From positions 1 through 6,066 of the forward strand of contig JAEZIJ010000051.1 of assembly GCA_023436715.1 (NCBI GenBank): a DNA stretch of 6,066 bases. Direction: 5' to 3'. Origin of the DNA: Acidobacteriota bacterium (GTDB lineage: Bacteria; Acidobacteriota; Terriglobia; Bryobacterales; Bryobacteraceae). Shown here piece by piece: positions 1 through 6,059 of the stretch. Positions within the stretch are counted from its first letter, which is position 1. Every line of letters starts with the position of its first letter. Made by a program: the position numbers and the translations under genes. Below the pieces are notes generated by a model. The model made no database searches, was not told the origin of the DNA, and was given only the letters and a program-made list of their open reading frames with translations.

Positions 1-110
1 GCCTGGGTGTCTCGAATTTCTCCGACTTCGTGACCCTCTCCGCCTCGGCCGCGAAGCCCGAGAAATTCGTCCCCCACCTCAGCTCTGCCGTGCTTTATGC
101 CGCGAACTGA
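1..110 (+). CDS. C-terminal end of an unrecognised protein (5' truncated by window edge)
   Basis: An open frame with its first full codon at position 3 runs 35 codons to a TGA at 108-110. Nearly every codon ends in G or C, as in the other genes here, which is the main reason to call it coding. The peptide is mixed in composition (it includes SNFSDFVTLSASAAKPEKF) and ends LYAAN. It has no transmembrane segment or recognisable motif, so no family or function is proposed. It converges on the DUF4139 gene, with 59 bases between the two stops and a hairpin in the gap that could terminate both. The alternative is a chance open frame, but the codon bias and the neat stop before the hairpin argue against that. 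Confidence 0.55.
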   Translation, partial: LGVSNFSDFVTLSASAAKPEKFVPHLSSAVLYAAN

Positions 111-119
111 TTGCAAAAG

Positions 120-133
120 GGCCAAAGTCCAGG
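120..133 (-). repeat. 14-base sequence shared with 5948-5961, next to a hairpin
   Basis: On the minus strand this reads CCTGGACTTTGGCC, identical to plus-strand 5948-5961. In both places it directly follows the 3' arm of a hairpin and is itself followed by a short T-run. This may be the flank of a dispersed intergenic element; with only two copies it could also be chance. Confidence 0.3.
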
Positions 134-158
134 TGAGGGGGACTAAGGTCCCCCTCGC
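133..158. terminator. Hairpin between convergent genes, probable bidirectional terminator
   Basis: GAGGGGGAC (135-143) and GTCCCCCTC (148-156) pair perfectly over nine bases around a TAAG loop. A G-T wobble and one more G-C pair extend the stem to 133/158. It lies between the stop of the plus-strand partial gene (110) and the stop of the minus-strand DUF4139 gene (170). Read on the minus strand it is followed by a fairly T-rich stretch (CTTTGGCCCTTTT); on the plus strand there is no T-run. Terminator function is inferred from the stem strength and location. Confidence 0.6.
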
Positions 159-169
159 ACCGGAATTCC

Positions 170-1660
170 TCACCACGTGTACCGCACCTCGTAGGTGACA
201 GTCTTCTCCTCATCCGGAGCCAGCGGGACAAGAAACTCGATGGTCCTGCTGTCGGTCTTTCTGTAGGGCGCCGAGTTCGATGTGATCTGCCACGTGAACC
301 ACCGATAGAGGTGCTCGACCACCCGCACATCCTCCGGCGTGCGCTTCCGGTTCCGAACCTTGATCTCGAACGACTCCTCGACCGTGGACCGCTGGTGATC
401 GATCCGGAAGTTCAGCCGCCTTCGCTCGCCCACCAGGTCGAATGCCGCGCCAGTCAACACGCGCAACGTCTCGCCCTGCGGCGTGTGCTCGATCTTGTCT
501 TCGCCGGTGAACTCGAGCCTTCCGTCGCTATCCCGGCGGTAGAAGCGCGTGCGTCCAGCCGGCAGCGGCATACCCAGGCGATTGGCTTTCGCGTTCTCGA
601 GTTCCCGCATGATCCACACCTTCGGGTTCGATTGCGTGCCGAAGCCCGGGTCGTTGCGTATGCCTTCCCAGTTCCAGCCCCCATACCGGCTCACGTCGAT
701 TTTCGCGCCGTCATACACGTACACCACCTTGGCCTTGATGCCTGCCGCGCGCACGAATTCCACCTGCTTGGTCTCGCGGTCGTGCACCGTAGCGGGCCGG
801 TCCAGCGTGTACAGGTGATAGTCGTCGAAGGACTTCTCCGTAACAGGAGGCGGCGTCTGAACCCCGCCGGGAATTCCGCCGACCACGCCGCCTCCCATGC
901 CGGCCCAGAAAGCGGGCGCTCTCGGCCGCAGCTTGTTCACGTCGCCGGCCATCAGTTTGATACGCGCGTTCTCGAACGTCTTGCCGCTCGTGTTGTCGAT
1001 GGTCACCCAGCCAACCAGATCGAGGTCGACCCCTTTCTCCGGCGCCACGAAGTTGTAGTCGGCCGACCAGTTCAGCCCGCCCGAAACGTAGCAGAGCTCC
1101 GCGTCGAAAGCTCCCGGCTGACCGCTGCGTAGCACCCAGTCGAGAGTCGGCTTGAGCACAGTGTTACCCGCCAACGCCGGGAACATGGGTACCCCTGGAA
1201 GCTGGAACCGCAGCTTGCCGTCCACCTCGACGATGGGCTGCGTGGCGGGGGCAGCCGGCTGCACTCCGTAATACGGCTGCTGAGTGATCACCGGAGCAGG
1301 GAGGGCACCGCTGCGGATGATCCTGCCGGTCACGATTTCGGTCCGGTCTCCGTTCCGGACCAGGAAATCCACCGTCTTGCCCTCGTAGAGCGCAAGAAGG
1401 CGCTCGACCGAGACCGGGTCGGCCCGGTAGTTCTGCTCCAGGATCTGGAGTGCGTGTTTGCCAGTGGGGTCCCGCAACATCACCGATTCGGGCTCCAGTT
1501 GCGCGGTAGCATCCCCGAACCGCACCTGGTTGATTCCCTGGTTCAGCTTGAGCGGAATGGTTTCGCGTATGACGGCGAAGTTCTGGTTGTACACTGTGAG
1601 CACCGGGTCGGCCGCAAAAACGAGCGAACTGAGCAAGAAAATTCCCATGAGATTTCGCAT
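170..1660 (-). CDS. Exported DUF4139 domain-containing protein
   Basis: The product is 496 residues long and its function is unknown. Residues 1-16 look like a signal peptide: a short basic start, then a hydrophobic GIFLLSSLVFA with likely cleavage before ADP, so the mature protein should be periplasmic or exported. The body matches my recollection of DUF4139 proteins. It has a YVSGGLNWSADY block (191-202), a LPAGRTRFYRRDSDG block (366-380), then GEDKIEHTP and GAAFDLVGERR (386-414), and a C-terminal beta-rich EIKVRNRK...EFLVPL...TVTYEVRY region (432-494). Two low-complexity stretches interrupt it: Pro/Ala/Gln-rich at 127-142 and Gly-rich at 253-268. No catalytic motif is visible, and a structural or adhesion-like beta-sandwich role is only a guess. 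The ATG at 1658-1660 is the first in-frame one that leaves an intact signal peptide; an ATG four codons later would also keep it. Neither has a clear Shine-Dalgarno sequence. The gene is divergent from nrdJ. Confidence 0.88.
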   Translation of the reverse strand: MRNLMGIFLLSSLVFAADPVLTVYNQNFAVIRETIPLKLNQGINQVRFGDATAQLEPESVMLRDPTGKHALQILEQNYRADPVSVERLLALYEGKTVDFLVRNGDRTEIVTGRIIRSGALPAPVITQQPYYGVQPAAPATQPIVEVDGKLRFQLPGVPMFPALAGNTVLKPTLDWVLRSGQPGAFDAELCYVSGGLNWSADYNFVAPEKGVDLDLVGWVTIDNTSGKTFENARIKLMAGDVNKLRPRAPAFWAGMGGGVVGGIPGGVQTPPPVTEKSFDDYHLYTLDRPATVHDRETKQVEFVRAAGIKAKVVYVYDGAKIDVSRYGGWNWEGIRNDPGFGTQSNPKVWIMRELENAKANRLGMPLPAGRTRFYRRDSDGRLEFTGEDKIEHTPQGETLRVLTGAAFDLVGERRRLNFRIDHQRSTVEESFEIKVRNRKRTPEDVRVVEHLYRWFTWQITSNSAPYRKTDSRTIEFLVPLAPDEEKTVTYEVRYTW

Positions 1661-1687
1661 GGCCCATTCGACGGCAAAAGGGGGTAG

Positions 1688-1730
1688 CCGGTTCCCGGCC
1701 GTACCAGCCCGGTTTCCACTGGAGTACCAG
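1688..1730. repeat. Imperfect direct repeat in the leader of the DUF4139 gene
   Basis: Two adjacent units both begin CCGGTT and end GTACCAG: 1688-1707 (20 bases) and 1709-1730 (22 bases). The middles differ. They lie 28-70 bases upstream of the DUF4139 start codon, inside its probable untranslated leader or promoter. A duplicated protein-binding site is possible, but nothing in the sequence proves it. Confidence 0.35.
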
Positions 1731-1752
1731 GCCCGCAGTCAGCGATTTTTCG

Positions 1753-1778
1753 TTACACTGTAAACAGATGCACTGCAT
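1753..1778. promoter_or_regulatory. Pair of short inverted repeats in the divergent promoter region
   Basis: TTACA-C-TGTAA (1753-1763) and ATGCA-C-TGCAT (1768-1778) are both perfect five-base inverted repeats around a single central C. They share the inner CACTG and their centres are 15 bases apart. They lie between the DUF4139 start and the probable NrdR box, where a regulator could act on either gene. The bound protein is unknown; the spacing does not fit the usual TACA-N2-TGTA of BlaI/CopY operators or the CTGT-N8-ACAG of proteobacterial LexA. Confidence 0.35.
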
Positions 1779-1796
1779 ATAGATATTTTCCTTGAC

Positions 1797-1819
1797 GTTG
1801 CCCTATATATTGGGGCAAC
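1797..1819. promoter_or_regulatory. Probable NrdR box within a larger palindrome, upstream of nrdJ
   Basis: The core CTATATATTG (1803-1812) matches all ten core positions of the NrdR box as I recall it (CWATATATWG). NrdR is the zinc-finger/ATP-cone repressor of bacterial ribonucleotide reductase genes, and this site is about 100 bases before an RNR start codon. The core sits inside a wider inverted repeat with arms GTTGCCC (1797-1803) and GGGCAAC (1813-1819). A TTGACG hexamer at 1792-1797 resembles a -35 box and abuts the palindrome, so a bound repressor would cover the promoter spacer; no convincing -10 is seen at standard spacing. NrdR sites usually come in pairs, and a good second copy is not visible. 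The nearest candidate, GCATATAGAT at 1775-1784, matches only 6 of 10 core positions. Confidence 0.55.
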
Positions 1820-1897
1820 ATAGCAGTCCGTGGGTGCTCCTTCTCCTGGGTCACGCAAGGAGCCAGACTAAAAAAATTCAACCTGAGAGGAACCGAG

Positions 1898-1902
1898 AGG
1901 AG
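1898..1902 (+). promoter_or_regulatory. Shine-Dalgarno sequence of nrdJ
   Basis: AGGAG lies eight bases before the ATG at 1911. It decides for this start over the in-frame ATG at 1932 (codon 8), which has no comparable sequence upstream. It is the clearest ribosome binding site among the complete genes of the window. Confidence 0.8.
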
Positions 1903-1910
1903 CCGGACCA

Positions 1911-4721
1911 ATGGGTCAGCTTAGCGTCGACATGGATGCCCGTGTCCAGAATTCGGACGTGAAATCGAAGAACACCACGAAGAAGGGCTTGTCCTTTTCG
2001 CGGTATTTCACAGCCAGGCTGGAGCCTGGCCGGACACCATACGACGAGTGCAGGTGGGAGATTCGCACCGCAAGCATCGGTAACGACAAAGGAACCGTAA
2101 TTTTTGAGCAGAGGGACATCGAAGTCCCCGCCGAGTGGTCGCAGACCGCCACGAACATCGTCGCCAGCAAGTATTTTCACGGGCGGCTCGGGACGCCCGA
2201 GCGTGAGACGAGCGTTGCGCAGCTTGTGCACCGTGTCGTAGACACCACCACCGAGTGGGGCAAGGCCGGCGGATACTTCGAGACCGATGCCGATGCTGAG
2301 AACTTCCGCAATGAGCTGGCTCACCTTGTGCTGACCCAGAAGGCGAGCTTCAACTCCCCGGTGTGGTTCAACGTCGGCGTGGCTGAGGCGCGCGGCTACG
2401 GCTGGTACTTCGACGAAGTATCCGGCTCCATCCGGAGGCTGGAACAGGGCCAGAGCCGGCCGCAATGCTCAGCCTGCTTCATCAACTCCGTGCGGGACTC
2501 GCTTGAATCGATTCTCGAGCTGGCCAAAACCGAGGGCATGCTTTTCAAGTGGGGGTCCGGCACCGGCACCAACCTCTCGACCCTGCGTGAAGAGGACGCC
2601 ATCCTTTCCGGCGGCGGCCGGGCTTCGGGCCCGTTGAGCTTCATGAAGGGCTTCGATGCCTTCGCGGGGGTCATTAAGTCGGGCGGCAAGACGCGCCGCG
2701 CCGCCAAGATGGTCATCCTGAACATCGATCACCCCGATGTTGAAAAATTCATCTGGTGCAAGGCGAAGGAAGAGCAGAAGGCGCACACGCTGGTGGATGC
2801 CGGCTATGATTCCTCGCTCGACGGCGAGGCTTACGGTTCGGTGTTCTTCCAGAACGCGAACAACTCCGTGCGCGCGTCGGACGAGTTCATGCACGCCGTG
2901 ACGGAAGATGGCGACTGGTGGACGCGTTCGATCGTAAACAGCCAACCGGTAAATCGTCACAAGGCAAAGGAGTTGCTCAAGCAGATCGCGCAGGCGACTC
3001 ACCAGTGCGGCGACCCCGGCATGCAATTCGACAGCACCGTGAACCGCTGGAACCCGTGCAAGAATTCCGGGCGGATCAACGCCTCGAATCCTTGCTCCGA
3101 GTACATGTTCCTCGACGATTCCGCCTGCAACCTGGCCTCGGTCAACCTGCTGAAGTTCCTGGGGCCGGACGGGCAGTTCGACGTCGAAGCGTTCCGGCGC
3201 GCGGTGGACACCATCATCCTGGCGCAGGAGATCTTCGTCGATTCGGCGAGCTACCCGACGGAGAAGATCGCGGCCAACTCGCACACATTCCGGCCGCTGG
3301 GCCTGGGGTTCGCCAACCTCGGCGCGCTGCTCATGTCGCTGGGCGTTCCCTATGACAGCGACGAGGGGCGCGGTTACGCCGGCGCGGTGACGGCCATCAT
3401 GTGCGGCCAGGCTTATCTGACCAGTTCGCGCATCGCGGAAGCGGTGGGCACTTTCGACACCTACGCGATGAACGAAGCGCCGTTCCTGGATGTGATCCGC
3501 ATGCACCGCGGCTCCGTGAGCCGCATCAACGCGCGGATGGCCCCGGGGCTGGTCGATGCGGCACAGAAGGTCTGGGACGAGGCGTACGAATCCGGGCGGC
3601 GGCACGGCTACCGCAACGCGCAGGTTACCGTCATCGCTCCCACCGGCACCATCGGGTTCATGATGGATTGCGACACCACCGGGATCGAGCCCGACCTCGC
3701 GCTGGTGAAGTACAAGAAACTCGTCGGCGGCGGCGTGATCAAGATCGTCAACAACACCGTGCCGCAGGCGCTCATCCGGCTCGGGTACAAGCCCGAGCAT
3801 GGGGCGCAGATCGTCGGCCATATCGACGCCACGGGCACCATCGAGGATGCGCCCGGCCTCAAGCCGGAGCACCTGGCGGTGTTCGATTGTAGTCTCCGCC
3901 CGCAGAACGGCGTGCGTTTCATCCACCATATGGGGCATATCCGGATGATGTCGGCCGTGCAGCCGTTCATTTCCGGCGCCATCTCGAAGACGATCAACAT
4001 GCCAGAGGATTCCACGGTGGAAGACGTCATGAGCGCCTACACCGAAAGCTGGCGGCTGGGCCTGAAGGCGGTGGCGATCTACCGCGACGGGTCCAAGCGT
4101 GTGCAGCCCCTCAGCTCGGGTGAATCGAAGGAGAAGCGCGCGGGCACCTCTGCCGTGGCGCCGGTGACGGAGAGGATCATCTACCGCCCGGTGCGGCGCA
4201 AGCTGCCCGATGAGCGGGACTCCGTGACGCACAAGTTCTCGATCGCCGGCCACGAAGGTTACGTCACCGTCGGCCTGTATGAGGACGGCACACCGGGCGA
4301 GCTGTTCATCACCATGGCTAAGGAGGGGTCGACGATCTCCGGCCTGATGGATGGCTTCGCTACCACCATCAGTTTCGCCCTGCAGTACGGGGTGCCGTTG
4401 AAGTTCCTCGTGGACAAGTTCAGCCACGTGCGATTCGAGCCGAGCGGCTGGACGGGCAATTCGCAGATCCCGTACGCGAAATCGCTGCTCGATTACATCT
4501 TCCGCTGGATCGGCGGGCGCTTCCTCGGGCCCGAATACGCGCTGACGGAAGCGGGCGATACGCCGAAGCTCCGCCCGACCGAACCCGACCCGCAACCCAG
4601 CCTGCCCTTCGCGCCCGTGGCCGACGACGCTCCGCTGTGTTCGGAGTGCGGCTCCATCATGACTCGTAACGGCAGTTGCTATAAGTGCGCCAACTGCGGC
4701 GGCACGAGCGGGTGCTCGTAG
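1911..4721 (+). CDS. nrdJ: Vitamin B12-dependent (class II) ribonucleotide reductase
   Basis: This 936-residue cytoplasmic enzyme reduces ribonucleotides to deoxyribonucleotides, using adenosylcobalamin to form the active-site thiyl radical; no oxygen or separate radical subunit is needed. The finger-loop motif NPCSE (393-397) supplies the radical Cys395 with Asn393 and Glu397. The redox cysteine pair is probably Cys189 (in QCSACF, 185-190) and Cys406 (in SACNLASVNL); the 11-residue gap between Cys395 and Cys406 fits class II enzymes. APTGTIG (576-582) is the substrate phosphate loop. A TSCPD-type domain lies at about 765-870. The tail has six cysteines (910, 913, 923, 926, 929, 935), as in the zinc-ribbon and shuttle-thiol ends of long NrdJ proteins. 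No N-terminal ATP-cone is recognisable, so dATP overall-activity control by that route is unlikely. No intein interrupts it. The first ~26 residues are polar and probably disordered. It ends in tandem TAG TAA stops. Control by NrdR is inferred from the upstream box. Confidence 0.96.
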   Translation: MGQLSVDMDARVQNSDVKSKNTTKKGLSFSRYFTARLEPGRTPYDECRWEIRTASIGNDKGTVIFEQRDIEVPAEWSQTATNIVASKYFHGRLGTPERETSVAQLVHRVVDTTTEWGKAGGYFETDADAENFRNELAHLVLTQKASFNSPVWFNVGVAEARGYGWYFDEVSGSIRRLEQGQSRPQCSACFINSVRDSLESILELAKTEGMLFKWGSGTGTNLSTLREEDAILSGGGRASGPLSFMKGFDAFAGVIKSGGKTRRAAKMVILNIDHPDVEKFIWCKAKEEQKAHTLVDAGYDSSLDGEAYGSVFFQNANNSVRASDEFMHAVTEDGDWWTRSIVNSQPVNRHKAKELLKQIAQATHQCGDPGMQFDSTVNRWNPCKNSGRINASNPCSEYMFLDDSACNLASVNLLKFLGPDGQFDVEAFRRAVDTIILAQEIFVDSASYPTEKIAANSHTFRPLGLGFANLGALLMSLGVPYDSDEGRGYAGAVTAIMCGQAYLTSSRIAEAVGTFDTYAMNEAPFLDVIRMHRGSVSRINARMAPGLVDAAQKVWDEAYESGRRHGYRNAQVTVIAPTGTIGFMMDCDTTGIEPDLALVKYKKLVGGGVIKIVNNTVPQALIRLGYKPEHGAQIVGHIDATGTIEDAPGLKPEHLAVFDCSLRPQNGVRFIHHMGHIRMMSAVQPFISGAISKTINMPEDSTVEDVMSAYTESWRLGLKAVAIYRDGSKRVQPLSSGESKEKRAGTSAVAPVTERIIYRPVRRKLPDERDSVTHKFSIAGHEGYVTVGLYEDGTPGELFITMAKEGSTISGLMDGFATTISFALQYGVPLKFLVDKFSHVRFEPSGWTGNSQIPYAKSLLDYIFRWIGGRFLGPEYALTEAGDTPKLRPTEPDPQPSLPFAPVADDAPLCSECGSIMTRNGSCYKCANCGGTSGCS

Positions 4722-4746
4722 TAAGAGGGATGTGGGTTGTAAGGAG

Positions 4747-5793
4747 CTACGAACCCTTCAACTCGACGTAGTCGATGCGGCGGCCGTCGAGGGTGAGCGC
4801 CTCAATGCTTGCGCGCCCACCCTCGACCCTGACGTCAACGAAGTGCTCTACTTTGTCCAGCTTCTGAGTGATGCCGGGCAGCGGGTGGTTCACATCGTAT
4901 AGCGGCGCGCCGCCGCCGCCCGTGACGATGTAGTGGACGCCGCTCTGATAGAAGTGCTCGTAGGCGTGGTCGTGCCCGCTGAAGACCGCCTGTACTTTGT
5001 ACTTCTCAAACAATGGCACGAACTGCACCGTCTCCTGGTTGATGCCCCGCTTCTTCACTGCGCTGTACGGCGGGTGATGGAAAATCACGAACCGCAGCGA
5101 AGCCTGCTGGCTTCTCGCGAGGTCGTTCTCAAGCCACTGGAACTGTTCCCGGAAAAACTTCTGACTATCCGGGATGTTTCCGAAATCCGTGTCAAGGACA
5201 GTGAAGTGCGCCGCGCCCCAATCGAACGAGTAATAGGGGCTGGCCTGAAGGAACATGAAGTATTGCGCGCTGTTGTGCTCGTGGTTGCCTACGGCCGGGA
5301 AGAACGCGGCGCGACTCAGCAGTTCGTGCTCGATTGAGAAGAACCTGGTCCAGAGCGGCGTATCACCGCCGCTGGCTACAAGGTCTCCGGTGTGGATGAC
5401 GAAATCGGGTGAGACCTTGACGATGGCGTCCACCACGCGCTGATGCACTTCATGGCGCGAGCGCGTGTCGCCGTACACGACGAAGTGGAACGGCACGGGA
5501 CCAACCGGCGCGGTTTTGAAGCTTCCTTCAATTGTCCGCCCGTTCACGCGGAAATCGTAAGAGTACGTTGTGCCGGGGAGAAGGTCCTGGAAAGTGACCT
5601 TGTCCGTCCCGGTCTTCTTCATCGCCCAGGCTACCGTCGCGGTTTTTGTTCCGACGTTGACGGCATAAGGTCCGCCGATCAGCTCTCCCGGTCTCGCCAC
5701 GATAGGCCCCGGCAGCTTTCTGACGGCGGTCTGCGCGAACGCGGAAAGCGAAATCGCAACCAGAATCCCAGCGCAATGCGCCCTCCTCATCAT
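4747..5793 (-). CDS. Exported purple-acid-phosphatase-like metallophosphoesterase
   Basis: The 348-residue product is predicted to hydrolyse phosphate esters outside the cytoplasmic membrane; its substrate is unknown. From MMRRAHC it has a signal peptide (RR, then the hydrophobic AGILVAISLSAFA, cleavage near residue 20). A short fibronectin-III-like domain typical of purple acid phosphatases follows (about 28-96, with LLPGTTYSYDFRV). The calcineurin-like catalytic domain shows its blocks in order: GDT (Asp109), GDL (Asp137), GNHEH (Asn170, His171), HHPP (239-242) and GHDHAYEH (273-280). The tyrosine of the classical purple-acid-phosphatase DxxY block is not present at Asp109 (DTRS), so the typical iron-tyrosinate centre is doubtful. 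The frame stays open upstream to 6054, but that part crosses palindromic repeats and lacks protein-like sequence, so I start at 5793. There is no Shine-Dalgarno before that ATG. Its stop is 25 bases from the nrdJ stop, with no hairpin between. Confidence 0.88.
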   Translation of the reverse strand: MMRRAHCAGILVAISLSAFAQTAVRKLPGPIVARPGELIGGPYAVNVGTKTATVAWAMKKTGTDKVTFQDLLPGTTYSYDFRVNGRTIEGSFKTAPVGPVPFHFVVYGDTRSRHEVHQRVVDAIVKVSPDFVIHTGDLVASGGDTPLWTRFFSIEHELLSRAAFFPAVGNHEHNSAQYFMFLQASPYYSFDWGAAHFTVLDTDFGNIPDSQKFFREQFQWLENDLARSQQASLRFVIFHHPPYSAVKKRGINQETVQFVPLFEKYKVQAVFSGHDHAYEHFYQSGVHYIVTGGGGAPLYDVNHPLPGITQKLDKVEHFVDVRVEGGRASIEALTLDGRRIDYVELKGS

Positions 5794-5821
5794 AGGGATA
5801 AGTTTAGCAGCCGGGCCGCCG

Positions 5822-5948
5822 CGGGCATGCCCGGCCTGCGAGAATCCTGAGCGTACCGGGTAGGTGCAGCCTCGACCCTGGGTCAGCGGCCGGCAGGGGC
5901 TGAAGCCCGTGGTTTGGCAAGGGCTTGCGGCACGGCTTAAGCCGTGCC
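5822..5948. repeat. Cluster of five small palindromes, REP/BIME-like
   Basis: Within 127 bases there are five perfect inverted repeats: CGGGCATGCCCG (5822-5833), GACCC-T-GGGTC (5874-5884), GGGCTGAAGCCC (5897-5908), GCAAGGGCTTGC (5917-5928) and the 20-base GGCACGGCTTAAGCCGTGCC (5929-5948). The third and fifth share a GGCTNAAGCC centre. Paired palindromes of this kind resemble repetitive extragenic palindromes and the GGCTGAAGCC-type repeats I recall from acidobacterial genomes. The cluster lies upstream of the metallophosphoesterase; no T-run follows the hairpins, so simple terminators are less likely. Copy number cannot be judged from one window. Confidence 0.5.
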
Positions 5949-5961
5949 CTGGACTTTGGCC
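5948..5961 (+). repeat. 14-base sequence shared with 120-133, next to a hairpin
   Basis: CCTGGACTTTGGCC begins at the last base of the 20-base palindrome and is followed by TTT. The same 14 bases occur on the minus strand at 120-133, also directly beside a hairpin. It may mark the edge of a dispersed intergenic element. Confidence 0.3.
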
Positions 5962-5965
5962 TTTC

Positions 5966-6040
5966 ACTAGATAAAAAGCATTTGCATAGATTTTTGTTGC
6001 GTTCTGAGCCATCTTGTGGTATCTAGTTACTTGACTAGAT
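5966..6040. promoter_or_regulatory. Three copies of ACTAGAT/ATCTAGT, probable operator array
   Basis: ACTAGAT occurs at 5966-5972 and 6034-6040, and its reverse complement ATCTAGT at 6021-6027. The last two form a perfect seven-base inverted repeat around TACTTG. GTATCTAGTTAC (6019-6030) is also nearly symmetric. The stretch is AT-richer than its surroundings and ends just before a ribosome binding site, so it looks like the regulated promoter of a plus-strand gene beyond the edge. It could equally be shared with the minus-strand metallophosphoesterase. The regulator is unknown; a PadR- or BlaI-type repressor is only a guess. Confidence 0.45.
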
Positions 6041-6052
6041 GTACGGACACAC

Positions 6053-6059
6053 AAAGGAG
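6053..6059 (+). promoter_or_regulatory. Shine-Dalgarno sequence for a gene starting just beyond the window
   Basis: AAAGGAG is followed by seven bases (CCTCTCT) up to the edge, so a start codon at about 6067 would be at ideal spacing. No start codon lies between it and the edge. Together with the motif array upstream, this implies a plus-strand gene whose coding part is not visible here. Confidence 0.55.

Noticed and set aside
311..1132. 273-codon plus-strand open frame inside the DUF4139 gene
   Set aside because: Antisense shadow of a gene with a signal peptide and recognisable DUF4139 blocks; its own translation shows no domain or sensible start signal.
1758..1767. CTGTAAACAG as a LexA (SOS) box
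   Set aside because: The CTGT and ACAG half-sites are two bases apart instead of eight, so it does not fit the proteobacterial LexA site.
1164..1778. 204-codon minus-strand frame crossing the DUF4139 start and the intergenic region
   Set aside because: Overlaps the DUF4139 gene in another frame on the same strand, has no motif, and begins in the regulatory region.
1661..1910. Cobalamin riboswitch upstream of the B12-dependent RNR
   Set aside because: I looked for a B12-box-like conserved element and an extended leader fold before nrdJ and saw neither; the 250-base gap is also crowded with other symmetric sites.
2469..4595. 708-codon open frame on the minus strand across most of nrdJ
   Set aside because: It lies wholly antisense to an unmistakable nrdJ. 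High GC and strong third-position bias keep such frames open, and its product is Arg/His/Val-rich with no recognisable motif.
1911..4721. Intein in nrdJ
   Set aside because: NrdJ is a frequent intein host, but the length and the uninterrupted NPCSE, SACNLASVNL and PTGTIG regions show none.
5929..5948. 20-base palindrome as a rho-independent terminator
   Set aside because: No T-run follows on either strand, and no gene ends beside it; a REP-like repeat fits better.
5794..6054. 87-residue N-terminal extension of the metallophosphoesterase, open to an ATG at 6054
   Set aside because: It would put a signal peptide in the middle of the protein and read through the palindrome cluster and the ACTAGAT array; composition is not protein-like.
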